From Halieaceae bacterium (GTDB taxonomy: Bacteria > Pseudomonadota > Gammaproteobacteria > Pseudomonadales > Halieaceae): a stretch of 64,000 bases of DNA. Shown here piece after piece: positions 8,383 to 16,848 of this stretch; the stretch's first letter is position 1; each line of letters begins with the position of its first letter. Both the position numbers and the translations under genes were made by a program. The stretch is taken from the NCBI GenBank assembly GCA_902547755.1, contig CACCPA010000004.1, positions 109,390 to 173,389 of the forward strand, written 5' to 3'. A model generated the notes under the pieces. That model did not search any database, was not told where the DNA came from, and saw nothing but the letters and a program-made list of their open reading frames with translations.

Positions 8383-8968
8383 CGGCCGTCATTATGCGTC
8401 GCTTTACCTTGAGTTTTGCGACGACAGCTGTCGCGATGAGAGCAACATAAACTGCGTAGATCGGGGCGAAGTCCGTCAGCAATCGGCCAGAAAAGGCGAC
8501 GAAAAAGTACAGCATTAGTATGGAAATCCCGACTGAGTGGAGTTGCTTCCATTTAGCAGGGCCTAGTCGATTAATACTGTAATCATTGGAGGTTACCGAT
8601 AGCAAGGCGGTGACCACATAGCCGAAGCCCGCTACTGCAACAGACGTATCGACGCTGTAGCCTTCCAGGTTGCTGAGAAACAAGATGAGCGCCACCAAGT
8701 GGAAAGTATGCGCAGTCGCAAATCCCAGACCTAGCTGTCTTCGGTATTTCACCCACCCTCGGGTTTGCGCGCTGTTTGCAAAGGCTTTTAGGGTGCTAGC
8801 AGAGAAGGCCAATAAGAGAAAAACGAAGGCTAGATGTGCTGAGTAGCGCGTCCATAGCAGTAAAAACCCGGGCGGCGAATCACTGGTAACGGCGATCTCC
8901 GCTGCCGGTGCCAGGTAGGTAACTAACATGACCAGCGCCGATAGCAAAACACTCCCAATCCACACCAT
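8372..8968 (-). CDS. ferric-reductase-like transmembrane protein (MsrQ/YedZ-like)
   Basis: A 198-residue polytopic membrane protein with about six helices. The block RRQLGLGFATAHTFH and the later TSNDYSINRLGPAKWKQLH match the pattern of heme-binding MsrQ/YedZ and ferric-reductase transmembrane proteins: an RRxLGL entry, paired His residues in one helix and a further His in WKxLH. Those proteins carry electrons across the inner membrane to a periplasmic partner. The usual partner of MsrQ, the molybdopterin methionine-sulfoxide reductase MsrP, is not next to it here. GGGGGA lies just upstream of the ATG. Its 3' end overlaps the GH17 gene. Family is probable; the partner is unknown. Confidence 0.7.
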   Translation of the reverse strand: MVWIGSVLLSALVMLVTYLAPAAEIAVTSDSPPGFLLLWTRYSAHLAFVFLLLAFSASTLKAFANSAQTRGWVKYRRQLGLGFATAHTFHLVALILFLSNLEGYSVDTSVAVAGFGYVVTALLSVTSNDYSINRLGPAKWKQLHSVGISILMLYFFVAFSGRLLTDFAPIYAVYVALIATAVVAKLKVKRRIMTAATD

Positions 8969-9058
8969 GAACCATCCCCCGAGCTACGCCTTGCGCTTGT
9001 TTGATTGCAGATCTCTGTCTACTGTTAAGGGTGAAGCCTATTATAGGAATGCGTCGTC

Positions 9059-9478
9059 ATGAAGCTTTGGCAATCAATGATCTTATTGGCAGTCGTCATG
9101 TCGGGTTGTTCATCAGCGCCGACAGAGCAGGAGATAGACGCTGCTGACTTTGGCTTATCCATGTCAGAGGAAACCTGTCTGGCTGTCGCTACCCCCTTCA
9201 TTACACAGCGAATGGGTGACCCAGAGTCGGTCATTTTTGAAAATCTTAAGTGTTATCGGGGACTGGAGGGTCGTGTTCCGGCTGCCCGTGTTGAAGCGAC
9301 CTATGGCTACCGATTTGCCGGTGATGTTGATTCAAAGGGGGAGATTGGTCGGTATACCGGCATGACACCGTTCTCCGGCATTGTTCGTGATGATGGCGAC
9401 GGCCCCAAGGTGGTCAGGTACTGCATTACCAGCGGTACCAAGGACTATCGATTCTGTATTCCCTCCATGGTTGATTGA
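9059..9478 (+). CDS. hypothetical lipoprotein
   Basis: A 139-residue protein I do not recognise. It has a signal sequence with a lipobox (VVMSGC, Cys17), so it should be lipid-anchored in the cell envelope. The mature part has several Cys residues (ETCLAV, LKCYR, VRYCIT, YRFCIP) that may form disulfides, and a beta-rich middle (VEATYGYRFAG). AGGA lies upstream of the ATG. It sits between the divergent ferric-reductase-like gene and the siderophore receptor, with no clear operon partner. Confidence 0.7.
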   Translation: MKLWQSMILLAVVMSGCSSAPTEQEIDAADFGLSMSEETCLAVATPFITQRMGDPESVIFENLKCYRGLEGRVPAARVEATYGYRFAGDVDSKGEIGRYTGMTPFSGIVRDDGDGPKVVRYCITSGTKDYRFCIPSMVD

Positions 9479-9645
9479 AAAGCAGTCCTATTTCTTCTCA
9501 CCCCCACGCTGCCATTTATTTGATGATGCGTCACGGGCGAACTTCCTAAACCTCTATCTATCCGCGCCTTAATGTGTCGCATGCACTGCGCGACCTTGAT
9601 GGGTGTTATGTCATAAAAATAGCAGCGAACTTTCTTATTGCAATT

Positions 9646-9664
9646 ATAAATGCGAATCATTATC
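9646..9664 (+). promoter_or_regulatory. Fur box upstream of the siderophore receptor
   Basis: The 19 bases from 9646 match the Fur consensus GATAATGATAATCATTATC at 14 positions, including a perfect AATCATTATC half. The site lies 30 bases before the receptor ATG at 9695, where bound iron-loaded Fur would block transcription. The in-frame ATG at 9650 lies inside this box, which argues against it as the start codon. Confidence 0.75.
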
Positions 9665-9694
9665 ATTTACGATAACAACAAAGAGAGTAGTCCA

Positions 9695-11812
9695 ATGTTC
9701 CCAAAAAAATTCGTCAGTGTAAGTGTGGCCAGCTGCTTAATGTCTAGCGCGGCTTTGGCGCAGCAAGTAGACACAGCTCAAAACCAAGTGATCGAAGAGG
9801 TACTGGTTTCAGGGCAGTACCTATACACCGACACGATTAACGCTCTGAAAACTCCGACGCCAATTTTGGATGTGCCACAAAGCCTGAGCATTGTCTCTGC
9901 GGAAGACATTCGAGCGCGTGGCTTTAATAGCATCAGTGAAGTGATCAACTATTTGCCGGGGGTCACGACATCTCAGGGGGAAGGCCATCGAGACGCGGTT
10001 GTTTTCCGGGGTGTTCGGTCTACTGCTGACTTCTACATTGATGGTGTGCGAGATGACGTGCAGTACTTTCGACCGCTATATAACTTAGAGCAGGTTGAAG
10101 TGCTTAGGGGCCCCAACGCGCTCTTGTTCGGACGCGGTGGAACGGGCGGTGTGCTCAACAGAGTTACGAAAAAAGCGCTGCTGGACGAGTCGTTCACGGC
10201 TTCGCAAGTCAGTGCGGATAGTCTCGGGGAAGTGGGCGGTCAAATCGACACTAACGTTGTGATTAACGAGAGTGCCGCGTTTCGAGTAAACGCGATGTTC
10301 GAGAGTCTTGATAATCACAGAGATTTCTACGACGGCGAGAGACTAGGAATCAACCCGACGTTGAGAATTGAGGCAGGTGATAGCCGATTTGATCTGTCAT
10401 ACGAATACATTGATCACCAACGCTTCATCGATCGAGGTATCCCAACGGGCTCAAACGGACGGCCAGTGGAGTCCTTCCAGGACATTGTTTTTGGCGATGC
10501 CGATGTGAACACTACAGAGCTCAAAGCCCACTTGTGGCGTGCGGTAGTGCAACACACATTCTCCGACACCTTAAAGGGTAATCTGTCAGCGTTTTATGGT
10601 GACTACGACAAGCTCTACCAGAATTTTTATGCGTCCTCTTACAATCAGGACGCTAGTCCGGGCGTGGTTACCTTAGATGGTTACGTAGACACGACGACGC
10701 GCGAGAACACGATACTGTCAGGGAATTTAGTTGGCGAGCTGGAAACGGGTGGGTTGGAACATACCCTTCTTGCTGGTGTTGAGTTCATATCGACGAACAG
10801 TAACCAGGATCGATGGAATACCTTTTGGGACACCACCCAAGACGACAAGGAGGTATTCACCATATCGGGAAATTTGGGTGTGTTGGGTGGCTCCGGAATT
10901 AACGCGTTGGGTAACGTCGCAACGAATCGCTTCGACCAGAATATTAACGACGACACTCGTGTATCGATTGATGTCACCTCACTTTATTTACAGGACGAGA
11001 TTGAATTGACCGATCACTGTAGATTGGTTGCTGGGCTTAGATACGACAGCTTTGATATTGACGTGCTCAATGTTGTGGCTGATGAAGTTCGGTCACGCAG
11101 AGACAGCGAGGTTTCACCGCGCCTTGGCCTGGTTTATAAGCCAATAGAGGCTCTCTCGATTTATGCCAGTTACAGCGAATCTTTTCTGCCGCGCAGTGGG
11201 GAGCAATTTGCAAATATCAACGGCAACAACGATAAGCTGGGTCCCAATACCTTCGGCAATCGTGAGGTTGGCGTTAAATACGACTTCGAATCAGGGCTGA
11301 GTTTCACTGCAGCAATGTTCGAAATTGAGCAGCGCTCTCCCCAAGTTTCGGACAATGATCCTGCCACGTTGGACGTCATCGAGTCACAGATCGATGGTTT
11401 TGAACTCCAGCTCCAGGGTCGAGTCAATGACGTGTGGACAGTATCAGCGGGCTACAGCGCACTTGATGGTGAACAGGTGAATCGGCAGGGTCCCACTGGC
11501 CTTGCGCCGCGCGAACTGCCGGACTCCATGTTCTCCATTTGGAATCAATTCGCTGTATTTGAGCGACTTGATATTGGTCTGGGTCTGACGCACCAGAGTG
11601 AGAGCTTTATCAACAACAGCAATACTGCCGTACTGCCAAGCTACACGCGGGTTGACGCCGCGGTGAGCTATGAGGTGTCACCTGCCACGAGCATTCAGTT
11701 CAATATTGAAAATGCGACCGACGAACTTTATTTTCCGAACGCACACAGTACGCACCAAGCGTCAGTCGGTGCGCCGATCAATGTGCGACTCTCTATCAAT
11801 ACTACTTTTTAA
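9695..11812 (+). CDS. TonB-dependent siderophore receptor
   Basis: A 705-residue outer-membrane receptor. A signal peptide ends at SSAALAQQ. A TonB-box-like EEVLVSG is followed by a plug domain (about 40-170) with VPQSLSIVS, FRGVRST, FYIDGVRDD, VEVLRGPNALLFGRG and GGVLNRVTK, the classic siderophore-receptor plug blocks. The 22-strand barrel follows, with YKPIEALSIYASYSESF, and the protein ends in an aromatic residue (INTTF) as BAM-assembled barrels do. The pattern resembles catecholate/hydroxamate receptors such as Fiu and FhuE, but the ligand cannot be assigned. The Fur box just upstream indicates iron repression. The frame is open to 9650, but that ATG lies within the Fur box. Confidence 0.93.
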   Translation: MFPKKFVSVSVASCLMSSAALAQQVDTAQNQVIEEVLVSGQYLYTDTINALKTPTPILDVPQSLSIVSAEDIRARGFNSISEVINYLPGVTTSQGEGHRDAVVFRGVRSTADFYIDGVRDDVQYFRPLYNLEQVEVLRGPNALLFGRGGTGGVLNRVTKKALLDESFTASQVSADSLGEVGGQIDTNVVINESAAFRVNAMFESLDNHRDFYDGERLGINPTLRIEAGDSRFDLSYEYIDHQRFIDRGIPTGSNGRPVESFQDIVFGDADVNTTELKAHLWRAVVQHTFSDTLKGNLSAFYGDYDKLYQNFYASSYNQDASPGVVTLDGYVDTTTRENTILSGNLVGELETGGLEHTLLAGVEFISTNSNQDRWNTFWDTTQDDKEVFTISGNLGVLGGSGINALGNVATNRFDQNINDDTRVSIDVTSLYLQDEIELTDHCRLVAGLRYDSFDIDVLNVVADEVRSRRDSEVSPRLGLVYKPIEALSIYASYSESFLPRSGEQFANINGNNDKLGPNTFGNREVGVKYDFESGLSFTAAMFEIEQRSPQVSDNDPATLDVIESQIDGFELQLQGRVNDVWTVSAGYSALDGEQVNRQGPTGLAPRELPDSMFSIWNQFAVFERLDIGLGLTHQSESFINNSNTAVLPSYTRVDAAVSYEVSPATSIQFNIENATDELYFPNAHSTHQASVGAPINVRLSINTTF

Positions 11813-11842
11813 TCAGCTCTGAAACCGAGTCGAGTTATTTGG

Positions 11843-11865
11843 AAAGCCTCCTTGAAGGGGGCTTT
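11843..11865 (+). terminator. probable terminator after the siderophore receptor
   Basis: A ten-pair stem with one G-T wobble (AAAGCCTCCT / AGGGGGCTTT) and a three-base loop begins 30 bases after the receptor stop. Only a short T run follows, so termination strength is uncertain. Confidence 0.6.
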
Positions 11866-11964
11866 ACCCGCCTTGTTTGTGTCCGTTCGAAAAGGCGTGT
11901 TGTGCAATATTGTCAGACCATGCTAAAAAACTTCAGGGTTCATCGCACAATCTAGGGGGTCTGA

Positions 11965-14025
11965 ATGAGCTTAAGAGCTTTCGCTTTTGTCATCAGCGTA
12001 TTCACTTTTGGCATTGCCCATGCCGATGACCACGCATCTGAGTTTCTTGCCGTCGGCGACTGGCTGGAAGCCGAGCGAGTCAGCGACGCGCGCATCTCGC
12101 CGGACGGCCGAGAGATCGTTTACACGCGCCGATACATCGACAAGATTAATGATCGCTTCGAGTCGTCGTTATGGATCATGGACAGCGACGGCGAGCGTGA
12201 ACGATTCTTGATGAAGGGTTCGAATCCGCGCTGGTCGCCAGATGGTACGCGACTGCTCTTCACGGGTCCGGATAAGAACGGCAAGCCCCAGATATTCGTT
12301 CGATGGATGGATGATGAGGGTGCGATCTCCCAGGTAACGAACGTCACTGTGACGCCGGCGTCGCCGACCTGGTCACCCGACGGCGAACATATCGCATTCG
12401 TCGCTATTGTTCCGGCGAAGAACAAGTGGAATGTCTCCATTCCCTCGCCACCCGAAGGCGCGAAGTGGACCAAGGGACCTCGCATCCTTGATCGTATTCA
12501 CTACCGTCAGGATCGCGTTGGTTTCCGCGATCCGGGGTATTCCCACCTGTTCGTTGTGCCGGCCAGTTCCGGCACGGCCCGTCAGCTGACTTCAGGCGAA
12601 TGGCACGTTGGTGCACAGTTCGACGGACTGTTCTCGGGGGCGGGCTTAAGCTGGACGCCAGATAGCAAGCGAATCCTGTTTGACGGCCTCGATGATCCGA
12701 ACAATGATCTGATGTATCGGCGGTCCCATATCTACGCCATCGATGTCGCTACGGGCGGACGGGAGATGTTGACTGACAGCATCGGCTACTGGACCGATCC
12801 AGTCTTGTCGCCTGATGGCAGACGCGTCGTCTATTCCGGTTACCCGGAAGCGAAAGAAACCTATGAAATGCCGCATCTCTTTGTCATGGACACCGATGGC
12901 AGCAACTCCACCAACCTGACCGAAGACTTCGACCGGCCGGCTAACGGCGTGATCTGGGACGACAACAACCGACAGATCTATTTCACTGCCCAGGATCGCG
13001 GTTACGTCAATGTCTTCAGAAGCGATCTCAACGGACGGGTCACTCCGGTAACCTCCGGACAGCAGGTTGCAACGCTGGTGTCGGCTGACAAGGCTCGCAA
13101 TGTCGGTGTCGGCCTTATCAGCAGCTTCAGCGAGCCCGGCGACATTTACCGTTTTCCGCTGGCCCGGTCCGGAGAACAGACCCGGTTGACAGCGGTCAAT
13201 GCCGATCTGCTGGAGGGCAAGACGCTCGGTGAGCAGGAAGAAATCTGGTTCGAGGCGGAAGACGGAAGCATGGCACATGGCTGGATTGTCAGGCCGCCGA
13301 ATTTCGATCCTGAGATGAAATACCCGATGATTTTCGAGATTCATGGTGGCCCGTTTGCCATGTATCAGGGCCGCTTTAATCTGACCTATCAGATCTACGC
13401 GGCGAACGGATTCGTCGTTCTCTACACCAACCCGCGCGGCAGCACGGGTTACGGCGAGGCGTTTTCACAGGCGATCAGCCGCGCGTATCCAAGCGTCGAT
13501 CACCTCGACCTGATGGCGGGTGTCGACGCGGCACTTGAGACCGGTTATGTCGACGAAAAGCGCCTGTATGTCGGTGGCTGCAGCGGCGGTGGCGTGCTTT
13601 CCAGCTGGATGATCGGCCATACCGATCGTTTCGCAGCGGCGGCTGTCCGTTGTCCGGTCGTCAACTGGCTGAGCATGATGGGTACCACCGATATTCCCTT
13701 CTTCACGCTGTCCTTCTTCCAGAAGCCCTTTTGGGAAGACCCGACCGACTGGTTGAAGCATTCATCGATCATGTACGTCGGCAATGTGACCACCCCGACA
13801 CTGGTCATGACGGGAGAGAAGGATCTGCGGACCCCGATGGCGCAGTCAGAGGAATACTATGCGGCCTTGAAGGTGCAGGGAGTCCCGGCGCAACTGATGC
13901 GCTTTAACGAGGAATATCACGGCACAAACTCAAAGCCGTCCAACGCAATGCGCACGATGGCCTACATGATGGCCTGGTACAACCAGTGGACCGAGGACGG
14001 CGAAGTCACTGACTCGGAGGAATAA
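11965..14025 (+). CDS. S9 family peptidase (prolyl-oligopeptidase/acylaminoacyl-peptidase type)
   Basis: A 686-residue exported serine peptidase. A signal peptide ends near GIAHADD. The N-terminal beta-propeller (about 30-410) has TolB-like repeats with the SPDG signature (ISPDGRE, WSPDGTR, WSPDGEH, LSPDGRR). The C-terminal alpha/beta hydrolase domain carries IHGGPF (oxyanion region), GCSGGG with Ser540, Asp620 in GEKDLRTP and His652 in EYHGTN. It would cleave oligopeptides in the periplasm. AGGGGGT precedes the ATG. Base composition differs from the neighbours: bases 13081-13140 have 38 G/C of 60, against 29 of 60 in the receptor at 10801-10860. That may reflect acquisition from another lineage. 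Confidence 0.92.
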   Translation: MSLRAFAFVISVFTFGIAHADDHASEFLAVGDWLEAERVSDARISPDGREIVYTRRYIDKINDRFESSLWIMDSDGERERFLMKGSNPRWSPDGTRLLFTGPDKNGKPQIFVRWMDDEGAISQVTNVTVTPASPTWSPDGEHIAFVAIVPAKNKWNVSIPSPPEGAKWTKGPRILDRIHYRQDRVGFRDPGYSHLFVVPASSGTARQLTSGEWHVGAQFDGLFSGAGLSWTPDSKRILFDGLDDPNNDLMYRRSHIYAIDVATGGREMLTDSIGYWTDPVLSPDGRRVVYSGYPEAKETYEMPHLFVMDTDGSNSTNLTEDFDRPANGVIWDDNNRQIYFTAQDRGYVNVFRSDLNGRVTPVTSGQQVATLVSADKARNVGVGLISSFSEPGDIYRFPLARSGEQTRLTAVNADLLEGKTLGEQEEIWFEAEDGSMAHGWIVRPPNFDPEMKYPMIFEIHGGPFAMYQGRFNLTYQIYAANGFVVLYTNPRGSTGYGEAFSQAISRAYPSVDHLDLMAGVDAALETGYVDEKRLYVGGCSGGGVLSSWMIGHTDRFAAAAVRCPVVNWLSMMGTTDIPFFTLSFFQKPFWEDPTDWLKHSSIMYVGNVTTPTLVMTGEKDLRTPMAQSEEYYAALKVQGVPAQLMRFNEEYHGTNSKPSNAMRTMAYMMAWYNQWTEDGEVTDSEE

Positions 14026-14039
14026 GGATACTGCAGTAG

Positions 14040-14063
14040 CCCGGAGGACCCTCGTACTCCGGG
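14040..14063 (+). terminator. hairpin after the S9 peptidase gene, possible terminator
   Basis: CCCGGAG and CTCCGGG form a perfect seven-pair stem around a ten-base loop, starting 15 bases after the stop codon. There is no T-tract, so it may only protect or pause the transcript. Confidence 0.35.
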
Positions 14064-14181
14064 TAGTTTCCCAATAAAGAGGGGGGAACGCCCCGAATGA
14101 CATACCGATGATGCGGCCGATAAACTCAACGTCATGCCCATCGGCTTCGTGAAGCGGCGCTCGAAAGCATCCTTTACTTTT

Positions 14182-14703
14182 TTAAACCCCATCTGCGCGC
14201 TGTGTTTGCGCGCCTACCTCAGCTGCAATGTCGTTTGGGACCAGCATCGTCAGTGCATAGTGGGCGATTTTCCACTCGCCATCGATGAGTTCGACCACAC
14301 CTGTGCCTCGGCAATGGCCTAACTTTTCGTTGTGCAAAACTTCATCAAACCATCGGGTAGTGCCTTCACCTTCCCAGTTTCGCTCTTTGACCGAATACGT
14401 CCACCCATGACCATCCTCAAATGCGGGTTCGGCGTAGACCTTGAACTGGTCTATGGTCCAGCGTTCCGATTTGTCCGTGCCTAAAAACACAGCATCAGGC
14501 GTGTAACGATCAAAGTAGGTTTGGAAATTACCCTCATGGGCATCTTGGTGAAGACCGTCAATCAGCGCGTCGATCGCAGCTCGCTGGTTATCAGCCAAGC
14601 TCATGGCTGGCAGCAGTGCGAGCGAGACCACAGTGGCTTTAAGCAAGTTAGTAGAGCCTAGTGCTGCACTGATTACCGATGAGAGGGAATGTCGTGAATT
14701 CAT
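14182..14703 (-). CDS. exported SnoaL/NTF2-like protein
   Basis: A 173-residue protein with an N-terminal signal segment (LLKATVVSLALLPAMSLAD, cleavage near residue 38) and one NTF2-like domain. The pattern YFDRYTPDAVFLGTD, a middle EVLHNEKLGHCRGTGVVE and the final WKIAHYALTMLVPND fits the SnoaL_3/DUF4440 group, whose cone-shaped fold serves as an enzyme or binding pocket. Function is unknown. AAGG precedes the ATG. The alpha/beta hydrolase at 14737-15642 lies 33 bases upstream on the same strand, so the two are probably cotranscribed. Confidence 0.75.
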   Translation of the reverse strand: MNSRHSLSSVISAALGSTNLLKATVVSLALLPAMSLADNQRAAIDALIDGLHQDAHEGNFQTYFDRYTPDAVFLGTDKSERWTIDQFKVYAEPAFEDGHGWTYSVKERNWEGEGTTRWFDEVLHNEKLGHCRGTGVVELIDGEWKIAHYALTMLVPNDIAAEVGAQTQRADGV

Positions 14704-14736
14704 CTATGACCGCCTTGGTTTTCAGATCTACGTTGA

Positions 14737-15642
14737 TCACTGATCATAAGCCACAATGTGGTCTGTCATCAGCCCCACGATCTGATCGTGATAAGGCTCG
14801 GGTAGGTTGTGCCCCATACCATCGATCAAGACAAACTGAGCGCCAGCGATTTGCTCGGCTGTGTGCACTCCGTGTGCTGGTGGGATCAGAGGGTCCTCTG
14901 AGCCATGAAGCACAAGGGTGGGCGCTGTGATTGTCTGTACCTCTTCAGTACGATCACCTGTTTTGAAGATGGCCATTAAATGGCGCTCCATTGATTCGGG
15001 GTGAAACCCTCGTGCACGCATGAGCTCTTCACGTGAGATCTCCGCGTCACCACCAGCCAAGTCCCTGAGATTATCCTCAGCTGCCGAAGAGGGCGGTGGA
15101 AGGTGAGGTGCAAAGGTGGTGGACATCACCGATGTCAGCGTTTTTATCCGGTTAGGAAAGTTTGCGGCAAGCACCTGCGCAATCATGCCGCCCATCGATA
15201 CACCCATAACATGCACTTGTCCGTGGCCCTCGGCGTCGAGCACGGCAATGCTATCGCTGGCCATGTCGTCGAGTGTATACGGGGCGCTAACCTTGAAGCC
15301 CAACTCATATTTGAGTATTTGCCACCAGACGGTGGGGGTGCCCCAGTCCGTAAAGAGATCAGAACCTCCCGTGTCACGATTATCGATGACAATGATCTCA
15401 AAGCCGCGGGACTCCACATTCTGGATAAAGGCATCACCCCAGGCTGAACCTGCCCCGCCGAGGCCCATAACGAGCAATAGCTTAGGATTCATATCGCCTT
15501 CATTGAACACTCTGTACGAAATCGATGTCCCCCCCGCGTCTACTGTCCGGAGGGTGGCGGTATCAAGATAGTCTCGTGAGTAATCCGCGGCCGCCTTAGA
15601 GGCCGCGAAGATCATTAAAAGACTGAATATCAGATGTTTCAT
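14737..15642 (-). CDS. exported alpha/beta hydrolase
   Basis: A 301-residue secreted hydrolase. The frame is open to 15777, but the ATG at 15642 begins a clear signal peptide (MKHLIFSLLMIFAASKAAA) and has AAAGG at good spacing, so I use it. The fold shows VMGLGG (oxyanion region), VIDNRDTGGSD, the nucleophile elbow GVSMGG, an acid in HGSEDPLIP and His in GMGHNLPE. This resembles haloperoxidase/epoxide-hydrolase-like esterases that cleave small esters in the periplasm. It is followed in the same direction by the NTF2-like gene. Confidence 0.85.
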   Translation of the reverse strand: MKHLIFSLLMIFAASKAAADYSRDYLDTATLRTVDAGGTSISYRVFNEGDMNPKLLLVMGLGGAGSAWGDAFIQNVESRGFEIIVIDNRDTGGSDLFTDWGTPTVWWQILKYELGFKVSAPYTLDDMASDSIAVLDAEGHGQVHVMGVSMGGMIAQVLAANFPNRIKTLTSVMSTTFAPHLPPPSSAAEDNLRDLAGGDAEISREELMRARGFHPESMERHLMAIFKTGDRTEEVQTITAPTLVLHGSEDPLIPPAHGVHTAEQIAGAQFVLIDGMGHNLPEPYHDQIVGLMTDHIVAYDQ

Positions 15643-15833
15643 CGCATGTACCTTTGCCGAGTTGACGTCATCATAGTGCGCCTCCGGCCGAATGTGGGGT
15701 TGTGTGTGGAAACTGTCTGCACATTTGGCCAACCACCTCGAGTGGAGTAGGTGTTGGGCGCTAAAACGGGTTGCCAATGTACCCAGTTTGAGTGACTTTA
15801 TTCTGTCTGTTTAATGCTAAGAGCCCATAGCCC

Positions 15834-16808
15834 GTGAGTAGCCAGTGCCAGCCTACCGTTCACGAAGGTCTTATCCACGCACTCAAGTTAAACCACGATG
15901 GTTTGGCTTCCTTCATGGCCGCACCAGATGCAATAGAGGGCACTTGGCTTCACTTCGATGCGGGGCACCCTTCGGTCGCTGAGTGGCTGTCGGAAGATGG
16001 GGGATTGAATGCGATTGCGGTCGGAGCGCTTACCAGCGAGGAGACCCGCCCACGTGTTTTGCGACGAGGCGATAACGTCGTTGTTACGTTGCGAGGCGTT
16101 AACTGCCTCTCGGACAATGGCGCTGAGGACATGGTCTCTGTTCGAATTTCGACAAATGGAACGCGCATCATGAGCGCCCGATTACGGCAGCTGCCATCGA
16201 CTGAGCGCCTCGTTGCACAGCTATCAGCTGGGGATGGACCGAGCTCAATACCTGAGCTCCTGGTGGACTGGATAGAAAATATTATCGATGACATGGCTGA
16301 GACCATGGTCAAGCTCGAAGACGATCTGACGCAGGCAGAATCTGGAGTCGACAGTGACGACCCGGTATTCACTCGCCAGGCGATTGTCGCGATTAGGAAA
16401 CGAGCCTTAACGCTTCGCCGCTATATGGCCCCTCAGCGAGAGGCGCTGACCCGGTTGAGCTCGGAAACGCCGAGGTGGCTCGATGAGTATTTCAGAGTCA
16501 GACTTCGGGACATCACCGACAGGCTCATTCGATACATAGAAGACCTCGATGAGATTCGTGACCGCGCGATGCTAGCGCAGGAAGAACTGGCTGCTCGCCT
16601 AGCTGATGAAATGAATCGCAAGACCTATGTATTTACCATCGTTGCCGTCGTCTTCTTACCCTTAGGGTTTTTGACCGGCTTACTCGGGGTCAACGTGGGC
16701 GGTGTTCCCGGGATCGATGATCCAGATGCGTTTAACCAACTCATAGTTTTATGTGTCGCCATGAGCCTTGTGCTGTTGGGCTATTTCAAGTGGCGTCACT
16801 GGATGTGA
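15834..16808 (+). CDS. zntB: zinc transporter ZntB (CorA family)
   Basis: A 324-residue CorA-family transporter: a large cytosolic N-terminal domain rich in helices and two C-terminal membrane helices. The pore signature reads GVNVGGVPG, the ZntB version of the CorA GMN motif, after LPLGFLTGL. The first part carries ZntB-like blocks (WLHFDAGHPSVAEWL, RVLRRGDNVVVTLRG). ZntB moves Zn2+ across the inner membrane as a pentamer. Translation starts at GTG. It is convergent with the SDR at 16849. Confidence 0.88.
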   Translation: MSSQCQPTVHEGLIHALKLNHDGLASFMAAPDAIEGTWLHFDAGHPSVAEWLSEDGGLNAIAVGALTSEETRPRVLRRGDNVVVTLRGVNCLSDNGAEDMVSVRISTNGTRIMSARLRQLPSTERLVAQLSAGDGPSSIPELLVDWIENIIDDMAETMVKLEDDLTQAESGVDSDDPVFTRQAIVAIRKRALTLRRYMAPQREALTRLSSETPRWLDEYFRVRLRDITDRLIRYIEDLDEIRDRAMLAQEELAARLADEMNRKTYVFTIVAVVFLPLGFLTGLLGVNVGGVPGIDDPDAFNQLIVLCVAMSLVLLGYFKWRHWM

Positions 16809-16848
16809 ATCCATGTCATCGGTTGCACCGCGATGTCTAAGACGTGTA

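Noticed and set aside
9650..9694. Upstream start of the siderophore receptor at ATG 9650
   Set aside because: The codon lies within the Fur operator and the 15 added residues precede an intact signal peptide that starts at 9695.
12646..13344. 232-codon minus-strand open frame inside the S9 peptidase gene
   Set aside because: The peptidase frame has clear domains and catalytic residues; the antisense frame is a by-product of its high G/C content.
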